The notes: generated from the letters alone by a model not told the origin. A stretch of DNA of 64,000 nucleotides from JBBROS01 sp963752225 (GCA_963752225.1 CAVVXS010000005.1:1-64000), one strand, 5' to 3'. Positions 33,278-42,667 are shown, counted from the stretch's first letter. Made by a program: numbers and translations.

Positions 33278-34165
33278 CGGGCGGGGCGGCTGGACGGTGT
33301 AGTCGTAGAAGCCGCGCCCGGTCTTGCGGCCGTACCAGCCGGCTTCCACGTATTTCACCAGCAACGGGCAGGGACGGTACTTGCTGTCCGATAGGCCGTT
33401 ATGGAGCACCTGCATGATGCTGAGGCAGGTGTCGAGCCCGATGAAATCGGCCAGCTCCAGCGGTCCCATCGGATGGTTGGCGCCAAGCTTTACCGCGTTG
33501 TCGATCGCCTCGATGCTGCCCACCCCCTCGTACAGGGCATAAACGGCTTCGTTGATCATCGGCACCAGCACGCGGTTGACGATGAACGCCGGAAAATCCT
33601 CCGACACCGCCGTCGTCTTGTGCAGTCGCGTTGCCAAGGCCTGCACCGTCTGGAACGTCGGCTCGTCGGTGGCGATGCCGCGGATGATCTCGACCAGCTT
33701 CATGACCGGCACCGGGTTCATGAAGTGCATGCCGATGAATTTGCCCGGCCGGTCCGTGCTGGCGCCGAGCCGGGTGATGCTGATGCTGCTGGTGTTGCTG
33801 GCCAGGATGCAGTCGGGCCTGAGATGCGGGATCACCGCCTTGTAGATCGCCCGCTTGACGTCCTCTTTTTCCGTCGCCGCTTCGATCACGAAGTCGGCGT
33901 TCCCGAATGCAGCGTAGTCCAAGCCGGTGTGGATGCGCTCGAGCGCGGCCTGCTTGTCGTCGGCGCCGACGGCGCCCTTGGCGACCTGCCGGTCCATGTT
34001 CCGCCCGATCGTGGCGCGGGCCTTGTCCAGCGCCTCGGCCTTGGCGTCCACCATCGTGACCTGCAGGCCGGCCAGCGCGCATACGTGCGCGATCCCGCCG
34101 CCCATCTGTCCGGCGCCCACGATCCCAACGTGCTCGATCGTCGACGTGCCGGCCCCCTCGCTCAC
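33269..34165 (-). CDS. hbd: 3-hydroxybutyryl-CoA dehydrogenase
   Basis: 298 residues, typical length (about 290). NAD-binding motif VGIVGAGQMGGGIA, catalytic His in GMHFMNPVPVMKLVEI, and the C-terminal domain with LADFIGLDTCLSIM and WYGRKTGRGFYDY. The enzyme oxidises (S)-3-hydroxybutyryl-CoA with NAD(P) in the cytoplasm. ATG 34165 overlaps the etfA stop by ATGA, so it is translated with the electron-transfer flavoprotein genes, a pairing that suits acyl-CoA metabolism. Confidence 0.93.
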   Translation of the reverse strand: MSEGAGTSTIEHVGIVGAGQMGGGIAHVCALAGLQVTMVDAKAEALDKARATIGRNMDRQVAKGAVGADDKQAALERIHTGLDYAAFGNADFVIEAATEKEDVKRAIYKAVIPHLRPDCILASNTSSISITRLGASTDRPGKFIGMHFMNPVPVMKLVEIIRGIATDEPTFQTVQALATRLHKTTAVSEDFPAFIVNRVLVPMINEAVYALYEGVGSIEAIDNAVKLGANHPMGPLELADFIGLDTCLSIMQVLHNGLSDSKYRPCPLLVKYVEAGWYGRKTGRGFYDYTVQPPRPTR

Positions 34166-35100
34166 GCCGACCGCTCCAGCTCCGCCTGCAGCTCGGGCAG
34201 CACGGTGAACAGGTCGCCGACCAGGCCGTAATCCGCCACCTGGAAGATCGGCGCCTCCTCGTCCTTGTTGATGGCGACGATCACCTTGCTGTCCTTCATG
34301 CCGGCCAAGTGCTGGATCGCGCCCGAGATGCCGATCGCGACATAAAGGTCGGGGGCGACGATCTTGCCGGTCTGGCCGACCTGGTAGTCGTTCGGCACGA
34401 ACCCGGCGTCCACCGCGGCGCGCGACGCGCCGACGGCGGCACCGAGCTTGTCGGCAATCGGGTTCAGCAGCTTGAAGTTGTCGCCGTTCTGCATGCCGCG
34501 GCCGCCTGAAACCACCACGCGGGCGGCGGTCAGCTCGGGGCGCTCGCTTTTCGACAGCTCGGCCGACACGAAGCGGGAATGCACGTCCCCGGCCGGCATC
34601 TCCACCTTCTCGATCGCAGCGCTGCCGCCCTCGGCGGCGACCGGGTCGAAGCTCGCGGCCCGCACCGTGATCACCTTCTTCGGGTCGCTCGACTGCACCG
34701 TCGCCAGGGCGTTGCCGGCATAGATCGGCCGCACGAAGGTGTCGGGGCCGTCCACGGCCGAGATGTCGCTGATCGGCTGCACATCGAGCAGGGCTGCAAC
34801 GCGCGGCATCACGTTCTTGCCGGTGGCGGTGCTGGCCGCGAACAGGTGGTCGTGGTGCCCGGCCATCTGCACCAGCAGCGCGGCCAATGGTTCGGCGAGC
34901 GCGTGGCTCAGCGCCGGGCTGTCGGCGACATGCACCTTGGTGACGCCGGCGAGCTTGGCGGCGGCTTGGGCGGCGGCGTCGACGCCTTCGCCGGCGACGA
35001 GCACGTGCACCTCGCCCAGCACGGCCGCGGCGGCGACCGCACTGCGCGAGGGTTGCTTGATCTCGCCATTCTCGTGGTCGAGCAAAACCAGGGATGCCAT
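34162..35100 (-). CDS. etfA: Electron transfer flavoprotein alpha subunit
   Basis: 312 residues. The C-terminal FAD domain shows VVSGGRGMQNGDNFKLL, VGASRAAVDAGFVPNDYQVG, QTGKIVAPDLYVAIGISGAI and QHLAGMKDSKVIVAINKDEE, all hallmarks of EtfA. With EtfB it carries electrons from acyl-CoA dehydrogenases to the ETF-quinone oxidoreductase. The gene starts two bases after the etfB stop and overlaps hbd at its 3' end. Confidence 0.96.
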   Translation of the reverse strand: MASLVLLDHENGEIKQPSRSAVAAAAVLGEVHVLVAGEGVDAAAQAAAKLAGVTKVHVADSPALSHALAEPLAALLVQMAGHHDHLFAASTATGKNVMPRVAALLDVQPISDISAVDGPDTFVRPIYAGNALATVQSSDPKKVITVRAASFDPVAAEGGSAAIEKVEMPAGDVHSRFVSAELSKSERPELTAARVVVSGGRGMQNGDNFKLLNPIADKLGAAVGASRAAVDAGFVPNDYQVGQTGKIVAPDLYVAIGISGAIQHLAGMKDSKVIVAINKDEEAPIFQVADYGLVGDLFTVLPELQAELERSA

Positions 35101-35102
35101 CG

Positions 35103-35852
35103 TCAGATCACCTTCGCTTCCGTGCGCAGCTTGGCGACGAGCTCGCCGACCGAGCCGACCTTGACCCCCGCCTGCCGCTTCGGCGGCTCGGACACCTTCA
35201 CCAGCTTCAGGCGCGGCGCCGGGTCGACGCCGAGCGCGTCGGGCTTGATCGTCTCGATCGGCTTCTTCCGCGCCTTCATGATGTTGGGCAGGCTGGCGTA
35301 GCGCGGCTCGTTCAAGCGCAGATCGGTGGTGATCACCGCCGGCAGGTCGAGCGACAGCGTCTCGAGCCCGCCGTCGATCTCACGCGTGACCGTCAGCTTA
35401 TCGCCCTCGATCGCGAGCTTGCTGGCGAACGTGCCCTGCGGCCAGCCGAGCAGGGCCGCCAGCATCTGCCCGGTCGCGTTCATGTCGTCGTCGATCGCCT
35501 GCTTGCCCATGATCACGAGGCCGGGCTGCTCCTTGTCGACCAGCGCCTTGAGCAGCTTGGCGACCGCCAGCGGTTGCAGCTCAACGTCGGTCTCGACCAG
35601 GATGCCGCGGTCCGCGCCCATGGCGAGCGCGGTGCGGATGGTCTCGGCGCATTGCGCAACGCCCATCGAGACGGCGACGATCTCGGTCGCGACGCCCTTC
35701 TCCTTCAGGCGCACGGCTTCCTCGACGGCGATCTCGTCGAACGGATTCATCGACATCTTCACGCCGCCGGTTTCCACCCCGGTGCCGTCCGACTTCACGC
35801 GGACCTTCACGTTATAATCGACGACCCGCTTGACGGGGACGAGAAGCTTCAT
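35103..35852 (-). CDS. etfB: Electron transfer flavoprotein beta subunit
   Basis: 249 residues, AMP-binding partner of EtfA. The start MKLLVPVKRVVDYNVKVRVK is the usual EtfB N-terminus, which favours ATG 35852 over ATG 35864. The family signature LRLNEPRYASLPNIMKARKK, near the adenine site, is present. It leads the etfB-etfA-hbd run and lies 126 bases downstream of the HIG1-domain gene on the same strand. Confidence 0.96.
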   Translation of the reverse strand: MKLLVPVKRVVDYNVKVRVKSDGTGVETGGVKMSMNPFDEIAVEEAVRLKEKGVATEIVAVSMGVAQCAETIRTALAMGADRGILVETDVELQPLAVAKLLKALVDKEQPGLVIMGKQAIDDDMNATGQMLAALLGWPQGTFASKLAIEGDKLTVTREIDGGLETLSLDLPAVITTDLRLNEPRYASLPNIMKARKKPIETIKPDALGVDPAPRLKLVKVSEPPKRQAGVKVGSVGELVAKLRTEAKVI

Positions 35853-35978
35853 CGTGGCGCCCATTCATTCTATTCTTGCACGGCGGCCCCGCCTTGCAAC
35901 TGGTTCAGGCACCGCGCCCCTGCCATATCGCGACCCATCCGGAAAGGCCAGAGGGCGGCAACAGCCGGGGCGCAGCGT

Positions 35979-36176
35979 TCACTGCGACTTCAGCGCCAGC
36001 AGCAACAGGACAAACAGCCCGATCGTCACGCCTTGCAGCAGCACGCGCCACCGCATCAGCGCGTTGGACCGGCCCGGGTTGCCGCTGCCACGGACGATGC
36101 CGAGCATGCCCGCGAACAAGGTCGCAAGCGTCGCCAGCATTGCCGCGCCGGTCAGGATGGTGAGCACGGTGATCAT
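35979..36176 (-). CDS. HIG1-domain twin transmembrane protein
   Basis: 65 residues with two membrane spans. The loop RSNALMRWRVLLQGVTIG matches the HIG1 signature (S-N-x-L-M-R-x-R-V-x-x-Q). HIG1 proteins are linked to respiratory supercomplexes; bacterial versions often sit near etf genes. It starts at ATG 36176 and is the first gene of the etfBA-hbd direction. Confidence 0.8.
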   Translation of the reverse strand: MITVLTILTGAAMLATLATLFAGMLGIVRGSGNPGRSNALMRWRVLLQGVTIGLFVLLLLALKSQ

Positions 36177-36270
36177 CCGTAGGACATGGTTTCTGCGGCG
36201 CCATTGTCATCCCTGAACCGGATCCGTCCGTCAGCTTGACTCCGGCCACCCGCCGGTGTTCGTCCGCCGC

Positions 36271-38682
36271 ATGCAGACCCGAACGTCCCGCCTGCTGCTC
36301 CTGCTGCTGGCCGGCCTTGCGGCGTGGCTGGCGCCGACCGTCGCAGCCGCCCAAGCGATGCCCCGTCCCGCCGCGGCCACCGCCGCCCCAAGCGCCCCGA
36401 GCGCCGCACCCGCGGCGGTCGCGCCATCGCAGGCCCGCCAAGCGCTCGACGTGCTGCGGGACGACCGGCGGCGCGGCGAGCTGATCACGACGTTGGAGGC
36501 GATCGCCAACGCCGGCCCTTCGGCAGGCACGACGGCCGCCGCTGGGACGCCGGCGCCGGAACAGCCGCTGTCGAAGCTGCCGCTCGAGCCCGACAGCCTC
36601 GGCGCCGAGCTCGTCACCAGTGTCAGCGCCGGTCTGACCGACGCCGGGTCGCAGCTCGTGAACTCGGTGCGCGCCGTCAACGACTTGCCGCTGCTGTGGC
36701 GCTGGCTGGTCGGCCAGGTCAATGACCCCGACGCTCGCGCCCGGGTGTTCGACGCGTCCTGGAAGCTGGCGGTGGTGGTGGGCGCCGGGCTGTTCGTCGA
36801 GTTCGCCGTTCGCCACTTGCTTGGCCGCGTGCGCGCTTCGCTGACGCGGGCCGCCTTGTCGACGGCGGCGTCGCCGCCCCCGCCCGACAACCCCGCGGAT
36901 CACCCGGCCGACCTTGCGCTCGACCCCGCCGGGTCGGGCGAGCACGAGCGCTCGGCCCGCGCCCGGCGCTTGAACGGTGCGCTGAATGCGATCCGGCGGC
37001 TGCCGCTCCTGCTCGGCCGGCTGCTGCTGGACTTGGTGCCGATCGCGCTGTTCGCGGTGGTCGGCAACATCCTGGCCGGCGGCTGGTTCGGCACCGTCAG
37101 CACCACGAAGGGCGCCATCCTCCTAGTGGTGCAGTGCTATGTCGCGGCGCGGGTGGTGCTGGCCTTGTCGGAGATGCTGCTGTCGCCAGCCGGGACGCAG
37201 CTTCGCTTGCTGCACGTCTCGGACTGGGCGGCCGAGTTCCTGACCCGGTGGATCCGCCGGGTCGCCGTGATCGGCATCACCGGGTATGCGGTGGCCGGCG
37301 TCGGGCTGCAATTCGGCATGTATCGCACCGCGTATGACGCGCTGCTGAAGCTGTTCGCCCTCGTGGTGCATGCCTGCCTGGTGGTGGCGGTGCTGGAAGC
37401 GCGCGTGCCGGTCGCGCGCCGGATCCGTGCCCGGCCGAGTGCCCGCGGACCCTGGGCCATCTTGCTGAACCGGCTGGCGGACACGTGGCATCTGATCGCG
37501 ATCTTCTACATCGTGGCGCTCTGGCTGGTCTGGGCGGTGGAGCTGCGCAACGGCTACGTCCGGCTGGTACATTTCTTCGTCGTCACCGCCGGCGTGCTGG
37601 TCGCGTCGCGGCTGGTGGCCATGGTGCTGCTGGGCGGACTCGACCGCGCCCGCGGGCTGCCCGGCCTCGCGCTCAACGTCCCCGGCTTTGAGGAGCGTGC
37701 GACCGCCTACTACCCGATCCTGCGCAGCATCCTGCTGATGGGCATCAGCGTGGCGACGACGATCACCCTGCTGGAAGTGTGGGGGCTCGGCGTGTTCGCC
37801 TGGTTCGAGGGCAACAACCTCGGCCGCCGCTCGGTATCGGCCTTGCTGCTGATCGGCACCACCGTGTTCCTCGCCGTGGTGGTGTGGGAATGCGTCAACG
37901 CCGCGGTCGAGCTGCATCTGGCGAGGCTGAGCCGGTCGGCGCAGCTGGCCAGGGCCGGGCGGCTGCGCACGTTGCTGCCGATGCTGCGCACCGTGCTGCT
38001 GGTGCTGATCGTGCTGGTGGTCGCGCTGATGTCGCTGGACGAGCTCGGCGTCAACATCGCGCCGCTGCTGGCCGGCGCCGGCGTGGTCGGCATCGCGGTC
38101 GGCTTCGGCTCGCAGAAGCTGGTGCAGGATCTCATCACCGGCCTGTTCCTGCTGCTGGAGAACGCCATGCAGGTCGGCGACGTGGTGACGCTCGGCGGCC
38201 TCACCGGCACGGTCGAGGCGTTGTCGATCCGCACCATCCGGCTGCGCGCGCTGGACGGGTCGGTGCATATCATCCCGTTCAGCGCGGTGACCACCGTCAC
38301 CAACCAGACCCGCGATTACGGCTATGCGGTGATCGACGTCAGCGTCGGCCTCAACGAGGAGCCGGAGCGGATCGTCGACATCCTCAAGCAATCGGCCGAC
38401 GGCTTGCGGCGGGATCCGCGCTGGCAGAGCATCGTGCTGGAGCCGCTGGACGTGATGGGCGTCGAGAAGTTCGTCGACCTGGCCTGGGTCATGCGGGTGC
38501 GCATGAAGACGCAGCCGGCGAGCCGGTGGGCGGTCGCGCGCGAGCTGAACCGCCGCTTCAAGGTCACCTTCGACGAGCTGGGCATCGAGAGCCCGTTCAC
38601 CAGCCACCGTGCGCTGAGCTCGACGCCGGGCCCGGCGGACGCGCCCGAAGCGGAACCGCAACCCACGGAGCACGCGGCATGA
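36271..38682 (+). CDS. Large MscS-family mechanosensitive channel
   Basis: 803 residues from ATG 36271 (an in-frame GTG at 36256 would add five). A signal peptide (SRLLLLLLAGLAAWLAPTVA) is followed by an Ala/Pro-rich periplasmic segment, about ten membrane spans and, at residues 590-780, the MscS core: pore helix LAGAGVVGIAVGFGSQKLVQ, DLITGLFLLLENAMQVGDVV, the beta domain and a C-terminal alpha/beta domain ending LGIESPFTSH. These channels release solutes on hypo-osmotic shock. The stop overlaps the next gene by ATGA. Length and domain layout place it with the large MscK/YbdG-like group. Confidence 0.9.
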   Translation: MQTRTSRLLLLLLAGLAAWLAPTVAAAQAMPRPAAATAAPSAPSAAPAAVAPSQARQALDVLRDDRRRGELITTLEAIANAGPSAGTTAAAGTPAPEQPLSKLPLEPDSLGAELVTSVSAGLTDAGSQLVNSVRAVNDLPLLWRWLVGQVNDPDARARVFDASWKLAVVVGAGLFVEFAVRHLLGRVRASLTRAALSTAASPPPPDNPADHPADLALDPAGSGEHERSARARRLNGALNAIRRLPLLLGRLLLDLVPIALFAVVGNILAGGWFGTVSTTKGAILLVVQCYVAARVVLALSEMLLSPAGTQLRLLHVSDWAAEFLTRWIRRVAVIGITGYAVAGVGLQFGMYRTAYDALLKLFALVVHACLVVAVLEARVPVARRIRARPSARGPWAILLNRLADTWHLIAIFYIVALWLVWAVELRNGYVRLVHFFVVTAGVLVASRLVAMVLLGGLDRARGLPGLALNVPGFEERATAYYPILRSILLMGISVATTITLLEVWGLGVFAWFEGNNLGRRSVSALLLIGTTVFLAVVVWECVNAAVELHLARLSRSAQLARAGRLRTLLPMLRTVLLVLIVLVVALMSLDELGVNIAPLLAGAGVVGIAVGFGSQKLVQDLITGLFLLLENAMQVGDVVTLGGLTGTVEALSIRTIRLRALDGSVHIIPFSAVTTVTNQTRDYGYAVIDVSVGLNEEPERIVDILKQSADGLRRDPRWQSIVLEPLDVMGVEKFVDLAWVMRVRMKTQPASRWAVARELNRRFKVTFDELGIESPFTSHRALSSTPGPADAPEAEPQPTEHAA

Positions 38683-39386
38683 CCGGTTGGATCGACGCCT
38701 TGCGGGCGGACGGCTTCGTGTTCGTGCGCGGCGCGGACATGCGGCCGGTGCTGGAAGGGGCGGGCCTCGACGGCTGGGACGCCTTCGCGGCGAGCTGGAA
38801 CGACCTCGGCCTCGACACCTACATGGCCGATGGCGGCCGCTACCGGAAACGCCGGCACGCCGCGTTCCTCGCGACCGCGACAGCGATCGTCCGCAAGCCG
38901 CACCAGCCGCACTACCAGAGCCGCGACTACAACGCGCTGAACGGCGGCATCGCCCGCTGGTTCGAGCCGGTGCTGCCGGAGGTCGCCGAGAGTGCCGCGT
39001 TCGCCGCCATCCTGCAGGTGTGCACCGGGCTGTTCGACGGTCTCACCCCGGCGCCCGCCTGGCATGTGGAGGCGCACCAGTTCCGCATCGAGGCGCGGCA
39101 CGGCCAAGCCGGTCAGCCGACGCCGGAGGGCATGCACCAGGACGGCGTCGATTGGGTGCTGGTGCTGATGATCGGCCGGGAGAACATCGCCTCGGGCACG
39201 ACCAGCATTCACGGCCTCGACCGCGGCCTGCTCGGCAGCTTCACGCTCGAGGCGCCGATGGACGCGGCCTTGGTGGACGACCACCGGGTGTTCCACGGGG
39301 TCACCCCGGTCGAGCCCCTCGACCCCTCACGGCCGGCGCACCGGGACGTTCTGGTGCTGACGTGGCGGCGGGAGACGGTGATTTAG
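38679..39386 (+). CDS. 2-oxoglutarate/Fe(II) dioxygenase-like protein
   Basis: 235 residues. A likely iron site is EGMHQDGVDWVLV (His-x-Asp) with a distal His in DDHRVFHGVTPV; an Arg near the C-terminus (AHRDVLVLTWRRE) could bind the 2-oxoglutarate carboxylate. This layout matches the 2OG-Fe dioxygenase family that includes amino-acid hydroxylases such as isoleucine dioxygenase. Substrate not assignable. The ATG overlaps the mscS stop by ATGA, so expression of both is coupled, an unusual pairing. Confidence 0.78.
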   Translation: MTGWIDALRADGFVFVRGADMRPVLEGAGLDGWDAFAASWNDLGLDTYMADGGRYRKRRHAAFLATATAIVRKPHQPHYQSRDYNALNGGIARWFEPVLPEVAESAAFAAILQVCTGLFDGLTPAPAWHVEAHQFRIEARHGQAGQPTPEGMHQDGVDWVLVLMIGRENIASGTTSIHGLDRGLLGSFTLEAPMDAALVDDHRVFHGVTPVEPLDPSRPAHRDVLVLTWRRETVI

Positions 39387-39416
39387 CGACCTGGCGAAGA
39401 CGGCAAGCGAGGGCGT

Positions 39417-40835
39417 TCAAGCGGGTCTGGGGGCGCCAGCCCCCAGCGGGTCGAGGGCGGCGCCCTTGTCCTTCGACGCCGGCAGCAGCAGCGTCGCCTC
39501 CAATCCCGGCCCGGCGTCGGCCAGCACGAGCGTTCCCCCGTGCAGCTGCGCCACCGCCCGCACCAGCGTCAGCCCCAGCCCGAAGCCCGGCGTGTGGCGG
39601 GCGGTTTCGCCGCGGTAGAACCGCTCGGTCGCGCGCGCCAGGTCGGCCGGCGGGATCCCCTGGCCCTCGTCGCGCACCCGCAGCCGCAGCGCGCCGCCGG
39701 ACGCCTCGGCGTCGACGCGCACCGTGCCGCCGGGGGGCGAGAACTTGAGCGCGTTGTCGATCAGGTTCGCCATCGCCTGCTGGATCAGCTCGCGGTCGCC
39801 CCAGATCTGCAACCCGTCACCCGCATGCAGCTCGAGCGTCAGGCCCTGCTCCTCGGCCACGGCGCCATAAAGCTCGACCAGGTCCTGCAGCAGCGGCGCC
39901 AGATCGACCAGGCCGAAGGCAGAGCGTCGCGCGCCGGCCTCGATTTCGCTGATCCGCAGCAGGGCCTGGAACACCGCGGTGATGCCGTCGAGGTCGGTGA
40001 TCGCCCGCTGGATCGCGCCCAGCAGCTCGGCGGGGCCGGAGGCGTGCTCGGCGGCGTCCTCGAGCCGGTTGCGGGCGCGGGTGATCGGCGTGCGCAGGTC
40101 GTGGGCGATCGCGTTGGACACCTCGCGCACCCCGTCCATCAGCCGGCCCATGCGGTCGAGCGTGTCGTTGATGGTCTCGGCCAGGCGGTCGAACTCGTCG
40201 CCGCGGCCCGACAAGCGGACCCGGCGGGTGATGTCGCCGGCGGAGATCGCCGCGGCGGTCTCGGACACGTGGAACAGCATGCGCCGGAACAGCCGCTGCA
40301 CCGCGACGCCGCCGAGCACCGTCAGCCCGCCGATCAGCGGCACCGCCCAGGCGAGGGTATGCGCCACCAGGTCGCGCAGCGCCGCCCGGGTCTGCACGTT
40401 GCGGCCGACCAGCAGCGCGTAGTCATCGCCCAGGCTGAAACGGCGCAGCCGGGCGAGCCGCTGCTTGCCGTTGCGGGTCACGGTCCGCTCGTAAACCAGG
40501 CCGGTGTCGGTCACGCCCTCGGGCCAGCCCTGCAGGTTGCCGAGCAGCTTCCGCCCCGACGGATCGGCGACCAGGTAGATCGCGTCGTCGTCGACGTTGT
40601 CGGCGAGGCGGTCCTGGATCGTCGACAGCAGCGCCGGGGGGCCGCCGTCGAGCCAGCGCTCCGACAAGCCGAGCGCGTCGGTGTCGATCGCAACGTCGAC
40701 CTGGCCGTTCAGCAGGCCGAGCATGGTGGACCAGATCACGTAGACCAGCACGAGAGCGGTCAGGCTGAACAGCCCGGAGAAGCCGAGCGCCAGCCGTACG
40801 CCGGCCGAGCGGAAAAACGGCGGCAGGGCTGCCAA
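39417..40835 (-). CDS. Sensor histidine kinase, C-terminal tail encoded by a palindromic element
   Basis: 472 residues. Two membrane spans (about 14-38 and 160-180) enclose a periplasmic sensor of about 120 residues. HAMP follows (190-235), then HisKA with phospho-acceptor H245 in NAIAHDLRTP, then HATPase with N-box NLIDNALKFSPPGG, G1 VRDEGQGIPP and G2 GFGLGLTLVRAV. The last 18 residues (KDKGAALDPLGAGAPRPA) come from double-hairpin element D and are not part of the catalytic fold. It lies 19 bases after the response regulator gene. The signal is unknown; the upstream DegP-type protease suggests envelope stress. Confidence 0.9.
   Translation of the reverse strand: MAALPPFFRSAGVRLALGFSGLFSLTALVLVYVIWSTMLGLLNGQVDVAIDTDALGLSERWLDGGPPALLSTIQDRLADNVDDDAIYLVADPSGRKLLGNLQGWPEGVTDTGLVYERTVTRNGKQRLARLRRFSLGDDYALLVGRNVQTRAALRDLVAHTLAWAVPLIGGLTVLGGVAVQRLFRRMLFHVSETAAAISAGDITRRVRLSGRGDEFDRLAETINDTLDRMGRLMDGVREVSNAIAHDLRTPITRARNRLEDAAEHASGPAELLGAIQRAITDLDGITAVFQALLRISEIEAGARRSAFGLVDLAPLLQDLVELYGAVAEEQGLTLELHAGDGLQIWGDRELIQQAMANLIDNALKFSPPGGTVRVDAEASGGALRLRVRDEGQGIPPADLARATERFYRGETARHTPGFGLGLTLVRAVAQLHGGTLVLADAGPGLEATLLLPASKDKGAALDPLGAGAPRPA
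39421..39470 (-). repeat. Double-hairpin element, copy D, inside the kinase 3' end
   Basis: On the minus strand: AAGGGC-GCC-GCCCTC, spacer GACCCGC, CTGGGGGC-TGGC-GCCCCCAG, ACCCGC, then the kinase stop codon. It is read in frame as the kinase tail and may also terminate the operon. Confidence 0.85.
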
Positions 40836-40854
40836 GGGGCGGGGACCGGCCGGG

Positions 40855-41532
40855 CTAATCCGGGCGGAGCATGTATCCTGCGCTCCGCACCGTGTGGATC
40901 ATCGGCGTCTCGAACGGCTTGTCGATCTTCTGCCGCAGCCGGCTGACATGCACGTCGATCACGTTGGTTTGCGGGTCGAAATGGTAATCCCACACGCCTT
41001 CCAGCAGCATGGTGCGGGTCACGACCTGGCCGGTGTGGCGCATCAGGTATTCCAGCAGGCGGAACTCGCGCGGCTGCAGGTCGATCTTCTGGCCTTGGCG
41101 CCGGACGACGCGGGACAGCAGGTCCATCTCGAGCTCGCCTGCCACAAGCCGCGTTTCCGGCCCGGTGCCGCGGCCGCGCCGCGCCAGCGCTTCGACCCGT
41201 GCCAGCAGCTCGCTAAACGCGAACGGCTTGGTGAGGTAGTCGTCGCCGCCGGCCTTGAGCCCGCGCACCCGGTCGTCCACCTGCGCCATCGCCGACAGGA
41301 ACAGGACCGGCGTGTGGTTGTCCTGCCCGCGCAGGGTCTCCAGCACCCGCAGCCCGTCGATGCCGCCCGGCAGCATGCGGTCGAGGATGATGGCGTCGAA
41401 CGTCTCGCTGGCCGCCATGAACAGCCCGTCGCGCCCGTTATCGGCGTGCTCGGCCACGTGCCCGGCTTCGCGCAACCCTTTCAGCACGAAGCCCGCCACG
41501 TCCTTGTCGTCTTCCACGACCAGCACCCGCAT
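40855..41532 (-). CDS. OmpR-family response regulator
   Basis: 225 residues. Receiver domain MRVLVVEDDKDVAGF with phospho-acceptor D51 (AIILDRMLPGG), the conserved Thr/Ser in LFLSAMAQ and Lys in DYLTKPFAF. The C-terminal winged helix (LQPREFRLLEYLMRHTGQVV, DVHVSRLRQKID, RSAGYML) binds DNA. ATG 41532 is the correct start because MRVLVVEDD begins the fold; the frame continues upstream into degP. It begins four bases after the degP stop and precedes its kinase. Confidence 0.95.
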   Translation of the reverse strand: MRVLVVEDDKDVAGFVLKGLREAGHVAEHADNGRDGLFMAASETFDAIILDRMLPGGIDGLRVLETLRGQDNHTPVLFLSAMAQVDDRVRGLKAGGDDYLTKPFAFSELLARVEALARRGRGTGPETRLVAGELEMDLLSRVVRRQGQKIDLQPREFRLLEYLMRHTGQVVTRTMLLEGVWDYHFDPQTNVIDVHVSRLRQKIDKPFETPMIHTVRSAGYMLRPD

Positions 41533-41536
41533 CGTC

Positions 41537-42619
41537 TCAGCCCTGCTGCTCGGCGGGCCGGCGCCCAACCGTGACGGCAATCTCCACGTTCTGCCCGGCG
41601 CGGCGGACCGTCAGCTTGACCGGGTTGCCCGGCGGGGTCGCCGCCACTGCCTTGATCAGGCCCTGCGCGGTCTCGACCCGGGCGCCGTCGATCGCCAGCA
41701 CCACGTCGCCGGGACGCAACCCGGCGCGGGCGGCCGGGCCGCTGCGGTCGATGTTAGCGATCGATACGCCGGTACGCGCGCCGACGCCCGGAGCGTCCTG
41801 CACCGAAACGCCGAGCCAGCCGCGTTCGATCCGCCCCTTGTCGCGCAGGTCGCCGACGATTTTGGAGGCGATCTCGCTCGGCACCGCGAAGCCGATGCCG
41901 ACCGAGCCGCCGGTCGGCGACACGATCGCCGTGTTCACTGCGATCACCTGCCCGTCCATGTTGAACGTCGGCCCGCCGGAGTTGCCGGGGTTGATCGGGG
42001 CGTCGATCTGCAGGAAGTCGTCGAACGGGCCGGCGCCGATGTCACGGCCGCGCGCCGAGACGATGCCAGCGGTGACGCTGATGCCGACGCCGAACGGGTT
42101 GCCGGCGGCCAGGATCCAGTCGCCGACCTCGACCACCTTGCTGTCGCCCCAAGTCACGTAGGGCAGCGGCTTCGGGCTGCTGACCCGGATCACCGCGAGG
42201 TCGGTCAGCTCGTCGTTGCCGATCAGCTTGGCCGGCAGCTCGGTGCCGTCGGCGAGGGTGACGGCGATCTGCGTGGCGCGGCCGACCACGTGGGTGTTGG
42301 TGACGATGATGCCGGACGGATCGATGATGAACCCGCTGCCCGCGCCCAGCACCGGGTCGCGCCGGCCGCGGAAACGGTCGCGCAAGCCGCGCAGTTCGGG
42401 CGGAATGTTGGCGGCCGTGTCGGAGCCGCCCTCGACTACGGCGATGTTGACCACCGCCGGCACCACCCGTTTCACCAGCGGCGCGAAGCTCCCCGGCGCG
42501 TTGCCGCGCATCGATCCGGCGCCCGGCCCGGCGACCGGGCCCGGCGCTTGGGCCATGGTTGCGGGGGACGTGCAGCCTGACGCCAGCAGGACCAGAGCGA
42601 ACAGGGCGGCGCGACGCAT
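41537..42619 (-). CDS. DegP/HtrA-type serine protease, lipoprotein form with one PDZ domain
   Basis: 360 residues. A lipoprotein signal ends LVLLASGC, so the enzyme is probably anchored to a membrane. The trypsin-like domain has the catalytic triad in TNTHVV, ELTDLAV and INPGNSGGPT. One PDZ domain (GVSIANIDRSGPAARAGLRP) follows, unlike DegP with two, so it is closer to DegS in layout. TGGAGG lies 10 bases upstream of ATG. The protease, regulator and kinase form one operon, as expected for an envelope-stress response. Confidence 0.92.
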   Translation of the reverse strand: MRRAALFALVLLASGCTSPATMAQAPGPVAGPGAGSMRGNAPGSFAPLVKRVVPAVVNIAVVEGGSDTAANIPPELRGLRDRFRGRRDPVLGAGSGFIIDPSGIIVTNTHVVGRATQIAVTLADGTELPAKLIGNDELTDLAVIRVSSPKPLPYVTWGDSKVVEVGDWILAAGNPFGVGISVTAGIVSARGRDIGAGPFDDFLQIDAPINPGNSGGPTFNMDGQVIAVNTAIVSPTGGSVGIGFAVPSEIASKIVGDLRDKGRIERGWLGVSVQDAPGVGARTGVSIANIDRSGPAARAGLRPGDVVLAIDGARVETAQGLIKAVAATPPGNPVKLTVRRAGQNVEIAVTVGRRPAEQQG

Positions 42620-42667
42620 TCAACAAACCTCCAGGTGTCTCATCAATGGGCGCATTCCATCGCTTTT

